NCBI RefSeq assembly: GCF_036108815.1
Contig: NZ_CP107985.1
Location: 4,526,001-4,590,000 of the forward strand
Direction: 5' to 3'
DNA: 64,000 bases
Source of the DNA: Streptomyces sp. NBC_00353
GTDB taxonomy: Bacteria > Actinomycetota > Actinomycetes > Streptomycetales > Streptomycetaceae
Shown here piece by piece: positions 33,729-42,678 of this stretch. The first letter of the stretch is position 1; each line of letters opens with the position of its first letter. The notes below the pieces were generated by a model. The model did not search any database and was not told the DNA's origin. It was given only the letters and a program-made list of their open reading frames with translations. Position numbers and translations under genes: made by a program.

Positions 33729-36182
33729 CTAGAGCTTCTCCACCGGCGCGTACCGCAGCAGCAGCTTCTTCGGCCGTTCGTCCCCGAAGTCGACCGTCGC
33801 CTTCGCCTGGTCGCCGACCCCCTCGACCGCCGTCACCGTGCCGAGCCCGAACTGGTCGTGCGTGACCCGGTCCCCGACCACCAGCGTGATCGTCGGCTTG
33901 TCCGAGGTGCGCCGGGTCGCAAATCCCGAGGGGCCCGAGCGCGAGCGCGACGAGGACAGCGAGGACGTGATCCCCGACGTCGGTCCGGCCGGGGCCGCCA
34001 TCGGTCCGGTCCGCTTCCACTGCAGATGCTGGTCCGGGATCTCCTCGAGGAACCGCGACGGCGGGTTGTACGAGGGCTGCCCCCACGCACTGCGCATCGC
34101 CGCCCGGGTCAGATAGAGCCGCTCACGGGCCCGGGTGATCCCGACGTAGGCGAGGCGCCGCTCCTCCTCCAGCTCCTTGACCTGTCCCAGCGCGCGCATG
34201 TGCGGGAAGACGCCGTCCTCCATGCCGGTCAGGAACACCACCGGGAATTCGAGGCCCTTGGCGGTGTGCAGCGTCATCAGCGTGATGACGCCGGAGCCGT
34301 CCGTGTCCTCGTCGGGGATCTGGTCGGAGTCGGCGACGAGCGCGACCTTCTCCAGGAATTCGGCGAGCGTGCCCGCACTCGCGCCTTCCCCTGCGTCGGA
34401 CTCCCCCCGCTCCTGCTCGAACTCGAGCGCGACGGCGGCGAGTTCCTGCAGGTTCTCGATGCGGGTCTCGTCCTGCGGGTCGGTGGACGCCTGGAGTTCC
34501 GCGAGATAGCCGGTCCGCTCCAGAACCGCCTCCAGTACCACGGCGGGGCCCGCGCCCGACTCGACGATCGTGCGCAGCTCCTCCATCAGCGTGTTGAACC
34601 GCTTGACGGCGTTGGCCGAGCGGGCCGCCATGCCGTACGCCTCGTCGACGCGGCGCAGCGCCTGCGGGAACGTGATCTTCTCGCGCAGCGACAGGGCGTC
34701 GATCATCGCCTCGGCGCGGTCGCCGATGCCACGCTTCGGCACGTTCAGAATGCGGCGCAGCGGGACGGTGTCCTCGGGGTTGGCGAGGACCCGGAGGTAG
34801 GCCAGGATGTCCCGGACCTCCTTGCGCTCGTAGAAGCGCACGCCGCCGACGACCTTGTAGGGCAGTCCGACGCGGATGAAGATCTCTTCGAAGACCCGGG
34901 ACTGCGCGTTCGTCCGGTAGAAGATGGCGACATCGCCCGCCTTGGCGTCGCCCGCGTCGGTCAGCCGGTCGATCTCGTCGGCGACGAACTGCGCCTCGTC
35001 GTGCTCGGTGTCGGCGACATAGCCGGTGATCCGGGCGCCCTCGCCCGCGTTCGTCCAGAGGTTCTTGGGGCGGCGGCTCTCGTTGCGTTCGATGACCGCG
35101 TTGGCCGCGGAGAGAATCGTCTGCGTGGAGCGGTAGTTCTGCTCCAGCAGGATCGTCGTCGCGTTCGGGTAGTCCTCCTCGAACTGGAGGATGTTGCGGA
35201 TGGTCGCGCCGCGGAAGGCGTAGATCGACTGGTCCGCGTCACCCACGACGCACAGCTCGGCGGGGGCGTCGGCCGGTCCGGCCGGGCCCACCAGTTCGCG
35301 TACGAGCGTGTACTGCGCGTGGTTGGTGTCCTGGTACTCGTCGACGAGGACGTGCCTGAAGCGGCGACGGTAGTGCTCGGCGACATCGGGGAACGCCTGG
35401 AGCAGATGGACCGTGGTCATGATGATGTCGTCGAAGTCCAGTGCGTTGGCCTCGCGCAGCCGGGACTGGTACATCGCGTAGGCCTGGGCGAGCGTCTTCT
35501 CGAAACCGTCCGCGGCCTGCCCGGCGAAGGTCTCCTCGTCGATCAGCTCGTTCTTCAGGTTCGAGACCTTCGCCGTGAACGACTTCGGCGGGAAGCGCTT
35601 CGGGTCGAGGTCCAGATCGCGGCAGACCAGGGCCATCAGCCGCTTGGAGTCGGCGGCGTCGTAGATCGAGAACGACGAGGTGAAGCCGAGCCTCTTCGAC
35701 TCGCGGCGCAGGATCCGTACGCACGCGCTGTGGAACGTCATGACCCACATGGCGTTGGCGCGCGGTCCGACGAGCTGCTCGACGCGCTCCTTCATCTCGC
35801 CCGCGGCCTTGTTGGTGAAGGTGATCGCCAGGATCTGGCCGGGGTGCACCCCGCGCTCGGCCAGCAGATGGGCGATGCGGTGGGTGAGCACCCGGGTCTT
35901 GCCGGAGCCGGCCCCGGCGACGATGAGCAGCGGCGACCCTGCGTGCACGACGGCGGCGCGCTGCTCGGTGTTCAACCCGTCGAGCAGGGCGGCAGCGTCG
36001 ATCACTGGGCGGTGGGCGCCGTCCCGGTAGTACGCGTCCCTGGGCGGCGGGGGCGCGTCGAACACGCCCGCGAAGAGGTCCTCCGGCACCGCTTCGGGTG
36101 CGGAGTCCTCGGGGGGCGGCGGGGGCTCTTCCTCCGAGTGCTGGAGGCCGGCCAGGAAACTGTCGTCAAAGAGGCTGCTCAT
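33729..36182 (-). CDS. pcrA: ATP-dependent DNA helicase PcrA/UvrD
   Basis: 817 residues of superfamily 1A helicase. Motif I is AGAGSGKTRVL, motif II DEYQDTN, motif III VVGDADQSIYAFRGA, motif V TLHTAKGLEFPVV, and motif VI YVGITRARERLYLTRA. The C-terminus VDFGDERPKKLLLRYAPVEKL is the small Tudor-like RNA polymerase-binding domain typical of PcrA. The first 60 residues are an acidic, Pro-rich extension usual in actinobacterial PcrA. It unwinds DNA 3' to 5' in nucleotide excision repair and clears blocked replication or transcription. It is convergent with the M23 gene. Confidence 0.97.
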   Translation of the reverse strand: MSSLFDDSFLAGLQHSEEEPPPPPEDSAPEAVPEDLFAGVFDAPPPPRDAYYRDGAHRPVIDAAALLDGLNTEQRAAVVHAGSPLLIVAGAGSGKTRVLTHRIAHLLAERGVHPGQILAITFTNKAAGEMKERVEQLVGPRANAMWVMTFHSACVRILRRESKRLGFTSSFSIYDAADSKRLMALVCRDLDLDPKRFPPKSFTAKVSNLKNELIDEETFAGQAADGFEKTLAQAYAMYQSRLREANALDFDDIIMTTVHLLQAFPDVAEHYRRRFRHVLVDEYQDTNHAQYTLVRELVGPAGPADAPAELCVVGDADQSIYAFRGATIRNILQFEEDYPNATTILLEQNYRSTQTILSAANAVIERNESRRPKNLWTNAGEGARITGYVADTEHDEAQFVADEIDRLTDAGDAKAGDVAIFYRTNAQSRVFEEIFIRVGLPYKVVGGVRFYERKEVRDILAYLRVLANPEDTVPLRRILNVPKRGIGDRAEAMIDALSLREKITFPQALRRVDEAYGMAARSANAVKRFNTLMEELRTIVESGAGPAVVLEAVLERTGYLAELQASTDPQDETRIENLQELAAVALEFEQERGESDAGEGASAGTLAEFLEKVALVADSDQIPDEDTDGSGVITLMTLHTAKGLEFPVVFLTGMEDGVFPHMRALGQVKELEEERRLAYVGITRARERLYLTRAAMRSAWGQPSYNPPSRFLEEIPDQHLQWKRTGPMAAPAGPTSGITSSLSSSRSRSGPSGFATRRTSDKPTITLVVGDRVTHDQFGLGTVTAVEGVGDQAKATVDFGDERPKKLLLRYAPVEKL

Positions 36183-36448
36183 CGCTTGACGAGTCTAGGC
36201 CGCCGCACCGACACCGTGCGGCCGCATGGCGAACCGTGCCCGGCGCACGGGCACATACGGAGATCGCGTGCCCACACCGCGTAGGGGAAGAGGGGGCCGC
36301 CCGGCCCGCACCCCCACCCCCGTCGCCGAGGTCACGAAAATGTATCGGGCATATCGAACATCAACCTTCACAGCAGCACCACGGGTTGGCTAGCGTGCTC
36401 GGTCGGGCGGCCCGTACCCCCTGAGGCGAACCACGCCGAGCGGGCTCC
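36183..36448 (+). promoter_or_regulatory. Promoter region before the c-di-AMP riboswitch
   Basis: 266 bases separate the divergent pcrA start from the riboswitch. A TAGCGT -10-like box near 36391 could drive the riboswitch transcript; the same hexamer occurs in the leader of the second NlpC/P60 gene. No gene is visible. Confidence 0.4.
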
Positions 36449-36593
36449 CACGCCGAATCCGGGCTGCCCTCACGAGAGTTCGGAACCGGGGACCCACACG
36501 CATCACCGGGGTGAATCGGTCCATATCTTCCCATTCGGACCGTAGGGCAGCCTTCCGTTCCGCCCGAACCCGACAGCTAACCCGGTAGGCGGT
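36449..36593 (+). promoter_or_regulatory. ydaO-type cyclic-di-AMP riboswitch
   Basis: The diagnostic 3' conserved block CCCGAACCCGACAGCTAACC followed by CGGTAGGCG lies at 36564-36592. CTGCCCT (36464-36470) pairs with AGGGCAG (36544-36550), and GGGGACCC and GGGGTGAATC are in the expected order between them. The ends (CGCC/GGCG) close P1. This class senses c-di-AMP and normally turns genes off when it is high. It sits directly before the NlpC/P60 hydrolase gene, a known target class in Streptomyces. Confidence 0.9.
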
Positions 36594-36614
36594 CCACGGA
36601 AGGAGATGCCGGCC

Positions 36615-37772
36615 TTGGCGTCGCATCGCAAACCGCGCACCCGTGTGCGCTCCACCACTCCTGCCGTCGGGCTCACGACGGCCGCACTGGCAGGTGTGAC
36701 CCTGCTCTCCACGCAGAGCGCCACGGCTGCCCCGGCCTCGCCGAGGCCCAGCATCGAGGACGTGCAGAAGAAGGTCGACGACCTCTACCGGCAGGCGGGC
36801 ACCGCGACCCAGCAGTACAACCAGGCGAAGGAGGCCTCCGCCGCACAGCGGGGCAAGGTCGACGCGCTGCTGGACGACGTCGCAAAGCGTGCCGACAAGC
36901 TGAACGATGCGCGCAGGACGCTCGGCAACTACGCGGCGGCGCAGTACCGCACCGGCTCCATCGCGCCGAGCGCCACCTTCTTCCTGGCCGACGACCCGCA
37001 GGCGTACTTCGACCAGAACCAGCTGATGGGCCGGATGGCGGGCCGGCAGCAGAAGGCGGTCACGGACTTCCGTACGCAGCAGGCCGCGGCGTCGAAGAAG
37101 CGCGCCGAGGCGGCGAAGAGCCTGGAGACGCTCACCGAGTCGCAGGCCACGCTGCGGACCAGCAAGGAGAACGTCCAGAAGAAGCTGGGCGAGGCGCGCG
37201 CGATGCTGTCGAAGCTGACTGCCGAGGAGAAGGCGCGGCTCGCGGCACTGGAGCGCAAGAAGGAGGCGGAGGCCAAGCGCAAGGCCGAGGAGCTGGCCCG
37301 TCAGCAGGCAGCCGCCAAGGCCGAGGCGGACCGCAAGGCCGAGGAGGCCGCGAAGCAGGCCGGATCCGGCGGCGATACGGGAACGGGCAGCGGCACGGGG
37401 ACCGGCTCGGACAGCAGCGCCACCACGAAGGCCGACAAGGTCCTCGCCTTCGCCCGCGCCCAGATAGGCAAGCCGTACGTCTGGGGCGCGACGGGCCCCT
37501 CGTCGTACGACTGCTCGGGACTGACCCAGGCCGCCTGGAAGGCGGCGGGCGTCGACATCCCCCGTACCACCTGGGACCAGGTGGAGATCGGCACGCGGAT
37601 CGCGACGGCGGATCTGCAGCCGGGCGACCTCGTCTTCTTCTACGACGACATCAGCCACGTCGGCATCTACAAGGGCGACGGCATGATGATCCACGCCCCG
37701 AAGCCGGGCGCGAATGTCCGCGAGGAGTCGATCTACTACATGCCGATCTACGGCAGCGTGCGGCCCGCGTAG
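36615..37772 (+). CDS. NlpC/P60 (C40) peptidoglycan hydrolase under riboswitch control
   Basis: 385 residues if translation starts at the TTG at 36615, nine bases after AAGGAG. The ATG at 36606 abuts the Shine-Dalgarno and is a poor candidate, and the TTG start aligns ASHRKP with AVHRKP of the paralogue at 38577. A signal peptide (cleavage near ATAAPA) precedes a long Lys/Ala/Glu coiled coil (about 45-255), a Gly/Ser/Thr linker and the NlpC/P60 domain. The catalytic cysteine is C300 in YDCSG, with His in ISHVGIY and MIHAP. It cuts gamma-D-Glu-type stem-peptide bonds in the wall. c-di-AMP control fits its muralytic role. Confidence 0.92.
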   Translation: MASHRKPRTRVRSTTPAVGLTTAALAGVTLLSTQSATAAPASPRPSIEDVQKKVDDLYRQAGTATQQYNQAKEASAAQRGKVDALLDDVAKRADKLNDARRTLGNYAAAQYRTGSIAPSATFFLADDPQAYFDQNQLMGRMAGRQQKAVTDFRTQQAAASKKRAEAAKSLETLTESQATLRTSKENVQKKLGEARAMLSKLTAEEKARLAALERKKEAEAKRKAEELARQQAAAKAEADRKAEEAAKQAGSGGDTGTGSGTGTGSDSSATTKADKVLAFARAQIGKPYVWGATGPSSYDCSGLTQAAWKAAGVDIPRTTWDQVEIGTRIATADLQPGDLVFFYDDISHVGIYKGDGMMIHAPKPGANVREESIYYMPIYGSVRPA

Positions 37773-37791
37773 CCGCGGTCCCGGACAGCGA

Positions 37792-37825
37792 CGAGCCCCC
37801 GCCGGAAGGATCCGGCGGGGACTCG
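37792..37825. terminator. Terminator between NlpC/P60 gene and a small membrane-protein gene
   Basis: CGAGCCCCCGCCGG (37792-37805) pairs with 37812-37825 around an AAGGAT loop with one mismatch. It lies between converging genes and can serve both. Confidence 0.8.
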
Positions 37826-37867
37826 CGCCATGAAGGACAGGGACCGGCTCGGGCGGCAGCGGCCGGC

Positions 37868-38221
37868 TCAGGTCCAGAGCGTCGCGATGAAGATATTGGC
37901 GACCGTCAGCCCGCCGACGGCCGCGAAGACGCCCTTCTCGACCTTCTCCTCGTCCCGCTTGACGTACACCAGCGCGAGGATCACGACCAGGACCGCCAGC
38001 TTCACACCGATCTTGATGTTGTTGACCGGCTGGTCGTCCGCCTGGTTGAGCCCGACCAGTGCGATACCGGTGACCAGCATGGTCAGCGCACCGTGCAGCA
38101 TCGCCGGGACGAAGCGCGCCGTGCCCGCACCCATCGCCTTCATCTGGGTCAGGAAGCCGCCCAGGAGGGCGGCGATACCGATGATGTGCAGCGCGACGAA
38201 GACATTGATGAGTACGTCCAT
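37868..38221 (-). CDS. Small four-helix integral membrane protein
   Basis: 117 residues, almost all hydrophobic, with four predicted helices (about 4-24, 38-58, 70-88, 98-115) and a short charged loop KRDEEKVEKG. It starts MDVLINVFVALHIIGIAALLGG. The His in the first helix and the overall layout resemble small membrane proteins of unknown function conserved in Streptomyces. It lies between the two NlpC/P60 genes on the opposite strand. Confidence 0.75.
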   Translation of the reverse strand: MDVLINVFVALHIIGIAALLGGFLTQMKAMGAGTARFVPAMLHGALTMLVTGIALVGLNQADDQPVNNIKIGVKLAVLVVILALVYVKRDEEKVEKGVFAAVGGLTVANIFIATLWT

Positions 38222-38576
38222 GGGGCCGCAGCCTAGCCGGGGCCGTAACGCCGCTCTCCGGCGAGGTGGGGGCTCCTTGGTGTTTCACTCGCATTTGCAC
38301 CAATTGCCTGACTCTGGCGCGTTTTCTCCGATCACTTGATGGCATCGCCTCGCCAAATTCGGGCAATAGCCGTCATTACGACTCTTCCTCGTGCCCCGGG
38401 TTTAGCGTCCCTATCCAGGTGACCGGCTTCACCGACGCTCCGCACGCGGGCGGCGGCCCGGTCGCCCCGCCGAAGAGTCCGGCGGCGAGCCGCTCCCCCT
38501 GCTGGCTCGCCGTCGGACCTCCGCGGGCCCGCCGGTAGGCCCCGACGGGCAGTCGACAGCAAGGAGCCCCGCCCTC
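38222..38576 (+). promoter_or_regulatory. Leader of the second NlpC/P60 gene
   Basis: 355 bases without a gene. A TAGCGT box near 38403 is followed by a long GC-rich leader. It includes a hairpin with CGGCGGCGAGCC (38480-38491) pairing with 38504-38515 with one mismatch. I searched it for the ydaO blocks (CGAACCCGACAGCTAACC, GGGGTGAATC) and did not find them, so it is not the same riboswitch. Confidence 0.45.
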
Positions 38577-39632
38577 GTGGCAGTGCATCGAAAACCCAAG
38601 CAGCGCCCGTATACCGGCTCTGCTGCCCGCACCGCAGCCACCCTCGCGTTCGCCGGGGCCGCAACAGCTGCCGCCCTGCCTGGGGCCGCACACGCCGATC
38701 CGCAGCTCACTCCCGCCCAGGTCAAGGCCAAGGTGGACCGGCTGTACCACGAGGCGGAGGTCGCCACCGAGCAGTACAACGGCGCGAAGGAGAAGGCGGC
38801 CGCCACCGCCAAGTCCCTGGGCGCGTTGCGCGACGAAGCCGCCCGCAGGACCGAACGCCTCAACGCCTCCCGCAACGCACTCGGTTCGCTCGCCGCCGCC
38901 CAGTACCGCACCGGAGGCATCGACCCCGCCGTGCAGCTGGCGCTCTCCTCCGACCCCGACGAGTACCTGCAACGGGCCTCGTACGTGGACCGGATCGCCG
39001 ACCGCCAGGCCACCGAGGTCTCCAAGGTGCAGCGGCAGGTCACCGAGATCGCCCAGCTGCGCGCCGAGGCGAAGGAGGAACTGGCGGCACTGGGCACCCG
39101 CCAGGCCGAACTGAAGAAGCACCGCACGACGGTCAGGGCCAAACTGGCCGACGCCCAGCGGCTCCTGGACACCCTGTCGCCCGCGCAGCGCGCCGCGTAC
39201 GAGCAGTGGGGCACCGCACGCTCCGCCGCCGGCCACGCCGATCGCAGCACGCAGCGCGCCGGAGCCGCACAGGCCGCCCCCAATGCCCGTGCCGCGGAGG
39301 CCGTCGCGTTCGCCTACGGGGCGCTGGGCAGGCCGTACGTCTGGGGCGCGACCGGTCCGACCTCGTTCGACTGCTCCGGGCTGACCCAGGCCGCCTGGCG
39401 CTCCGCCGGCGTCTCGCTCCCGCGCACCACGTACACGCAGATCAACGCCGGAGAACGCATCTCCCGCTCCGAACTCGCCCCCGGCGACCTGGTGTTCTTC
39501 TACTCCGGCGTCAGCCATGTCGGCCTGTACATCGGCGACGGCCGGATGATCCACGCGCCGCACCCCGGTGCACCGGTCCGCATCGCGCCGATCGACGAAA
39601 TGCCCTTCGCCGGGGCGACCCGGGTGGCATAG
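38577..39632 (+). CDS. NlpC/P60 (C40) peptidoglycan hydrolase, paralogue
   Basis: 351 residues from a GTG at 38577 with AAGGAG ten bases upstream. Signal peptide with cleavage near AAHA-D, coiled coil at about 45-215 (VDRLYHEAEVATEQYN), then an NlpC/P60 domain. The catalytic cysteine is C266 in FDCSG, with histidines in VSHVGLY and MIHAP. It is clearly paralogous to the gene at 36615: the PYVWGATGP block and DCSGLTQAAW are shared. The linker is shorter and the leader different, so the two enzymes are probably expressed under different conditions. Confidence 0.92.
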   Translation: MAVHRKPKQRPYTGSAARTAATLAFAGAATAAALPGAAHADPQLTPAQVKAKVDRLYHEAEVATEQYNGAKEKAAATAKSLGALRDEAARRTERLNASRNALGSLAAAQYRTGGIDPAVQLALSSDPDEYLQRASYVDRIADRQATEVSKVQRQVTEIAQLRAEAKEELAALGTRQAELKKHRTTVRAKLADAQRLLDTLSPAQRAAYEQWGTARSAAGHADRSTQRAGAAQAAPNARAAEAVAFAYGALGRPYVWGATGPTSFDCSGLTQAAWRSAGVSLPRTTYTQINAGERISRSELAPGDLVFFYSGVSHVGLYIGDGRMIHAPHPGAPVRIAPIDEMPFAGATRVA

Positions 39633-39687
39633 GCTCCCGGCTGCCGCAGCCCGGAGTCCCACCGGGCCGGTCGAAGGAGACTCGCAC

Positions 39688-40449
39688 ATGCCCATGGACG
39701 CGGACGTCCAGAGCCACAGCCGTACGCTCGCCCTGCGCTCCCCCGACCATCTGCGGGTCGGCCCGTTCACCGTCCGCCACAACCCCGGCTGGCAGCTGAA
39801 GTACGCCAATTACGCGATCCCGGACCAGGGGGCCGAGCCGACGGCGGCCGATGTGCAGGCGCTGATCGCCGCGTTCCGCGAGCGGGACCGGATGCCGCGT
39901 CTGGAGTATCTGCCCAGTGGGGCACCCGCCGTCGAACCCGCGCTGATCGCCGCCGGTTTCACCGTCGAGAACCGGGCCCCGATCCTGGCCTGCGCCCCCG
40001 GCGACCTCCTGCCGCCGAAGCCGGTGGACGCCCTCGTGATCGTCGAACCGGCCACCGACGCGGAGTTCGACGCCGCCGCCCGCGTACAGCACCACGGCTA
40101 CGGCGGGACGGGCGAACCCGAGGGCGGCGAGGCGGCCTGGCTGCGCAACGCGGTGACGGGCGGCGGCGTGGCGGCCCTCGCCACCGTGGACGGCGTCCCG
40201 GCGGGCGCGGGCGGCTGCTCGGTCCCGGTCGACGGCCTCACCGAACTGGCCGGTCTCGCCGTCGCCGACACGTTCCGCCGCCGCGGCATCGGCGCCGCGC
40301 TCTCCGCGCATCTGACCGCGACCGCGTTCGCGCGGGGGTGCCGGGTGGTGTGGCTGGAGCCGGGCGACGCCGATGTGGAACGGATCTATGCGGGCATCGG
40401 ATACCGCAGGATCGGCGAGAAGCTGAACATCTCGCTCGACCCCGCGTGA
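39688..40449 (+). CDS. GNAT-family N-acetyltransferase
   Basis: 253 residues. The C-terminal GNAT domain shows the acetyl-CoA pyrophosphate loop FRRRGIGAALSAHL, preceded by TELAGLAVADT and followed by WLEPGDADVERIYAGIGYR, the motif B region. The N-terminal 120 residues may be a second, degenerate GNAT-like domain. The substrate is unknown. GAAGGAGA lies seven bases before the ATG at 39688. It follows the NlpC/P60 gene by 55 bases on the same strand; co-transcription is possible. Confidence 0.88.
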   Translation: MPMDADVQSHSRTLALRSPDHLRVGPFTVRHNPGWQLKYANYAIPDQGAEPTAADVQALIAAFRERDRMPRLEYLPSGAPAVEPALIAAGFTVENRAPILACAPGDLLPPKPVDALVIVEPATDAEFDAAARVQHHGYGGTGEPEGGEAAWLRNAVTGGGVAALATVDGVPAGAGGCSVPVDGLTELAGLAVADTFRRRGIGAALSAHLTATAFARGCRVVWLEPGDADVERIYAGIGYRRIGEKLNISLDPA

Positions 40450-40519
40450 GCACCTCGGGAGTCTCGGCCCCACCGGTGCGCCTGCGGGGCTCCCGGCCCC
40501 GCCGGTGCGCTTCCGGAGT

Positions 40520-41215
40520 TCAGACCAGCCGTCGAGCCGTCGCCCACCGCGTCAGCTCGTGCCGGTTCGACAGCTGGAGCTTCCGCAGCACCGCCGAGAC
40601 ATGCGACTCGACCGTCTTCACCGAGATGAACAGCTGCTTGGCGATCTCCTTGTACGCATAGCCGCGGGCGATCAGCCGCAGCACCTCGCGCTCGCGCTGC
40701 GTCAGCCGGTCCAGGTCCTCGTCGACCGGCGGCGCGTCCGTCGAGGCGAACGCGTCGAGAACGAAGCCGGCCAGCCTGGGCGAGAACACGGCGTCGCCCT
40801 CCTGGACCCGGAACACCGAGTCGATCAGGTCGGTGCCGGTGATCGTCTTGGTCACGTAGCCGCGGGCGCCGCCGCGGATGACGCCGATGACGTCCTCGGC
40901 GGCGTCCGAGACGGACAGCGCCAGGAAGCGCACCGGCTTCTCGACCGCGCCCATCAGCGGGGCGCAGCGGCGCAGCACCTCGACGCCGCCACCGCCCGGC
41001 AGGTGGACGTCGAGGAGGACGACCTCGGGGCGGGTCGCCGTGATGACGGTGACCGCCTGGTCGACGTCGGCGGCCTCGCCGACGACCTCGACGCCGGTCT
41101 CCTCGGTGCGGCCGATCTCGGCCTGCACCCCGGTGCGGAACATCCGGTGGTCGTCGACGAGCACGACCCGTACCCGGCGCTCCGGGCCCCCGGTTGCCTC
41201 AGTGGTCTCCGTCAT
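40520..41215 (-). CDS. LuxR/NarL-type response regulator of a LiaFSR-like system
   Basis: 231 residues. The receiver domain has VVLVDDHRMFRTGV, the phospho-acceptor aspartate in VVLLDVHLPGG and the lysine in GYVTKTI. The C-terminal LuxR helix-turn-helix is complete (LTQREREVLRLIARGYAYKE then ISVKTVESHVSAVLRKL). Its ATG lies inside the 3' end of the sensor-kinase gene with a 17-base overlap, so the pair is translationally coupled. Partner and gene order resemble LiaR/VraR envelope-stress regulators. Confidence 0.95.
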   Translation of the reverse strand: MTETTEATGGPERRVRVVLVDDHRMFRTGVQAEIGRTEETGVEVVGEAADVDQAVTVITATRPEVVLLDVHLPGGGGVEVLRRCAPLMGAVEKPVRFLALSVSDAAEDVIGVIRGGARGYVTKTITGTDLIDSVFRVQEGDAVFSPRLAGFVLDAFASTDAPPVDEDLDRLTQREREVLRLIARGYAYKEIAKQLFISVKTVESHVSAVLRKLQLSNRHELTRWATARRLV

Positions 41216-42497
41216 CGCTCGCCCTCTCCATCTCCAGCTCGACTTCCGTGCCCCCGCCGGGCACCGAACGCAGCCGCGCCGTACCGCCGTTGCGCTGCAT
41301 CCGGCCGATGATTGATTCTCTTACGCCCATTCTGTCCGCCGGTACGGAATCCGGATCGAACCCCGGCCCCCGGTCCCGTACCGAGACGAAGACCGTACGG
41401 CCCTCGACCTCCGCGTAGACCTGCACGGCGCCGCCCTCGCCACCGTACTTCGCGGCGTTGACCATCGCCTCGCGTGCAGCCTGCATCTGGGCGGTGAGCT
41501 TCTCGTCGAGCGGGCAGTCGCCGACGACGACGACCTCCAGCGGGACGCCGTGCTTGTCCTCGACCTCGGCGGCGGCACGCTTGACCGCTTCGGCGAGGGT
41601 CTCCGGTTCGTCGCCCTCGTCCTTGCCGGTGCCCTGGGGGTTGTACAGCCAGTTGCGCAGTTCTCGTTCCTGGGCGCGGGCCAGCCTGCGGACCTCGCCC
41701 GGGTCCTCGGCGTTGCGCTGGATCAGAGTGAGGGTGTGCAGCACGGAGTCATGGACATGTGCGGCGACCTCGGCCCGCTCCTGGGCCCTGATACGCATCA
41801 GGCGTTCCTCGGAGAGGTCCTGGGTCATGCGTACGAGATAGGGGCCGGCCAGCAGCGCGATGCCGGTGAGGACGGCGATCGCCGCGGTGAGGACGTTGCC
41901 GAGCTGAGCCGCGGAGCCGCGTACCACCATGAAGCCGGCGAGACCCAGGCCGACCAGGGCGACCCCGGCCAGCCCGCGGGCCAGATGCAGCACCCGGCGG
42001 CGGCTGCCGACCTCCATCCAGCGGGCCCGCCGGGCATTGTCGGCCTGCCGCCACACCAGGACGGAACCCGCGCCGATCAGCAGCGTCGGCCAGATGTAAC
42101 GGTCGGCCTTGCTGCCCATGTCGACGTTGCCGACGAAGACGACAGCGCCGATCAGCAACGCTATGAGGGCGAAGAGCTGCCCCTTGTCGGGCTTGCGGAG
42201 CCGGCGCCGGCCGTCGACGCCGGTCTCGAAGACGGAGCGCGGCGCCTCGACCCCGCCGACGCCGAGCGGGACGACGATCCAGAACACGGCGTACAGCAGC
42301 GCACCGAGGCCGTCCGCGAAGAACAGGCCGAGGAAGACGAACCGCACCCAGGCGACGGGCAGCCCGAGATGCCCGGCGAGTCCGCGCGCGACGCCGCCCA
42401 GCATCCGCCCGTCGGCGCTGCGGTACAGCTTGCGCAGCGGTGGCTCCTCCGGGTCGGCGGTGAGGGAGCTTGCGGCTCGGGGCGTGGCGGCTGGCAT
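41199..42497 (-). CDS. PspC-domain sensor histidine kinase (LiaS-like)
   Basis: 432 residues. A PspC domain at about 20-80 (LYRSADGRMLGGVARGLAGHLG) includes the first membrane helices. Further helices lie at about 105-125, 135-150 and 175-220. The cytoplasmic kinase part has the HisKA_3 box with the phospho-His in AAHVHDSVLHTL, N-box AMVNAAKYGG and G-box DRGPGFDP. PspC fused to a kinase suggests direct sensing of membrane state. The ATG at 42497 starts the pair; it is divergent from the PspC-LiaF-like gene 181 bases away. Confidence 0.94.
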   Translation of the reverse strand: MPAATPRAASSLTADPEEPPLRKLYRSADGRMLGGVARGLAGHLGLPVAWVRFVFLGLFFADGLGALLYAVFWIVVPLGVGGVEAPRSVFETGVDGRRRLRKPDKGQLFALIALLIGAVVFVGNVDMGSKADRYIWPTLLIGAGSVLVWRQADNARRARWMEVGSRRRVLHLARGLAGVALVGLGLAGFMVVRGSAAQLGNVLTAAIAVLTGIALLAGPYLVRMTQDLSEERLMRIRAQERAEVAAHVHDSVLHTLTLIQRNAEDPGEVRRLARAQERELRNWLYNPQGTGKDEGDEPETLAEAVKRAAAEVEDKHGVPLEVVVVGDCPLDEKLTAQMQAAREAMVNAAKYGGEGGAVQVYAEVEGRTVFVSVRDRGPGFDPDSVPADRMGVRESIIGRMQRNGGTARLRSVPGGGTEVELEMERASDDGDH

Positions 42498-42678
42498 GCT
42501 CCGATCGTCACATGTCGGGGCGGGCGGCGGCATCAGGGTCGGCCCCCACTCGACCCTGAGACGGCCGGTCGTGCGGAGACCCGAGGGCCTCCCTTCAGGG
42601 TCCGGCACGGCCAATATCAGGGATCGGCCAGGGTCGTCGCGGGTGCCGCGGGCACGCACGGCCCGTCACCATGGAGCC

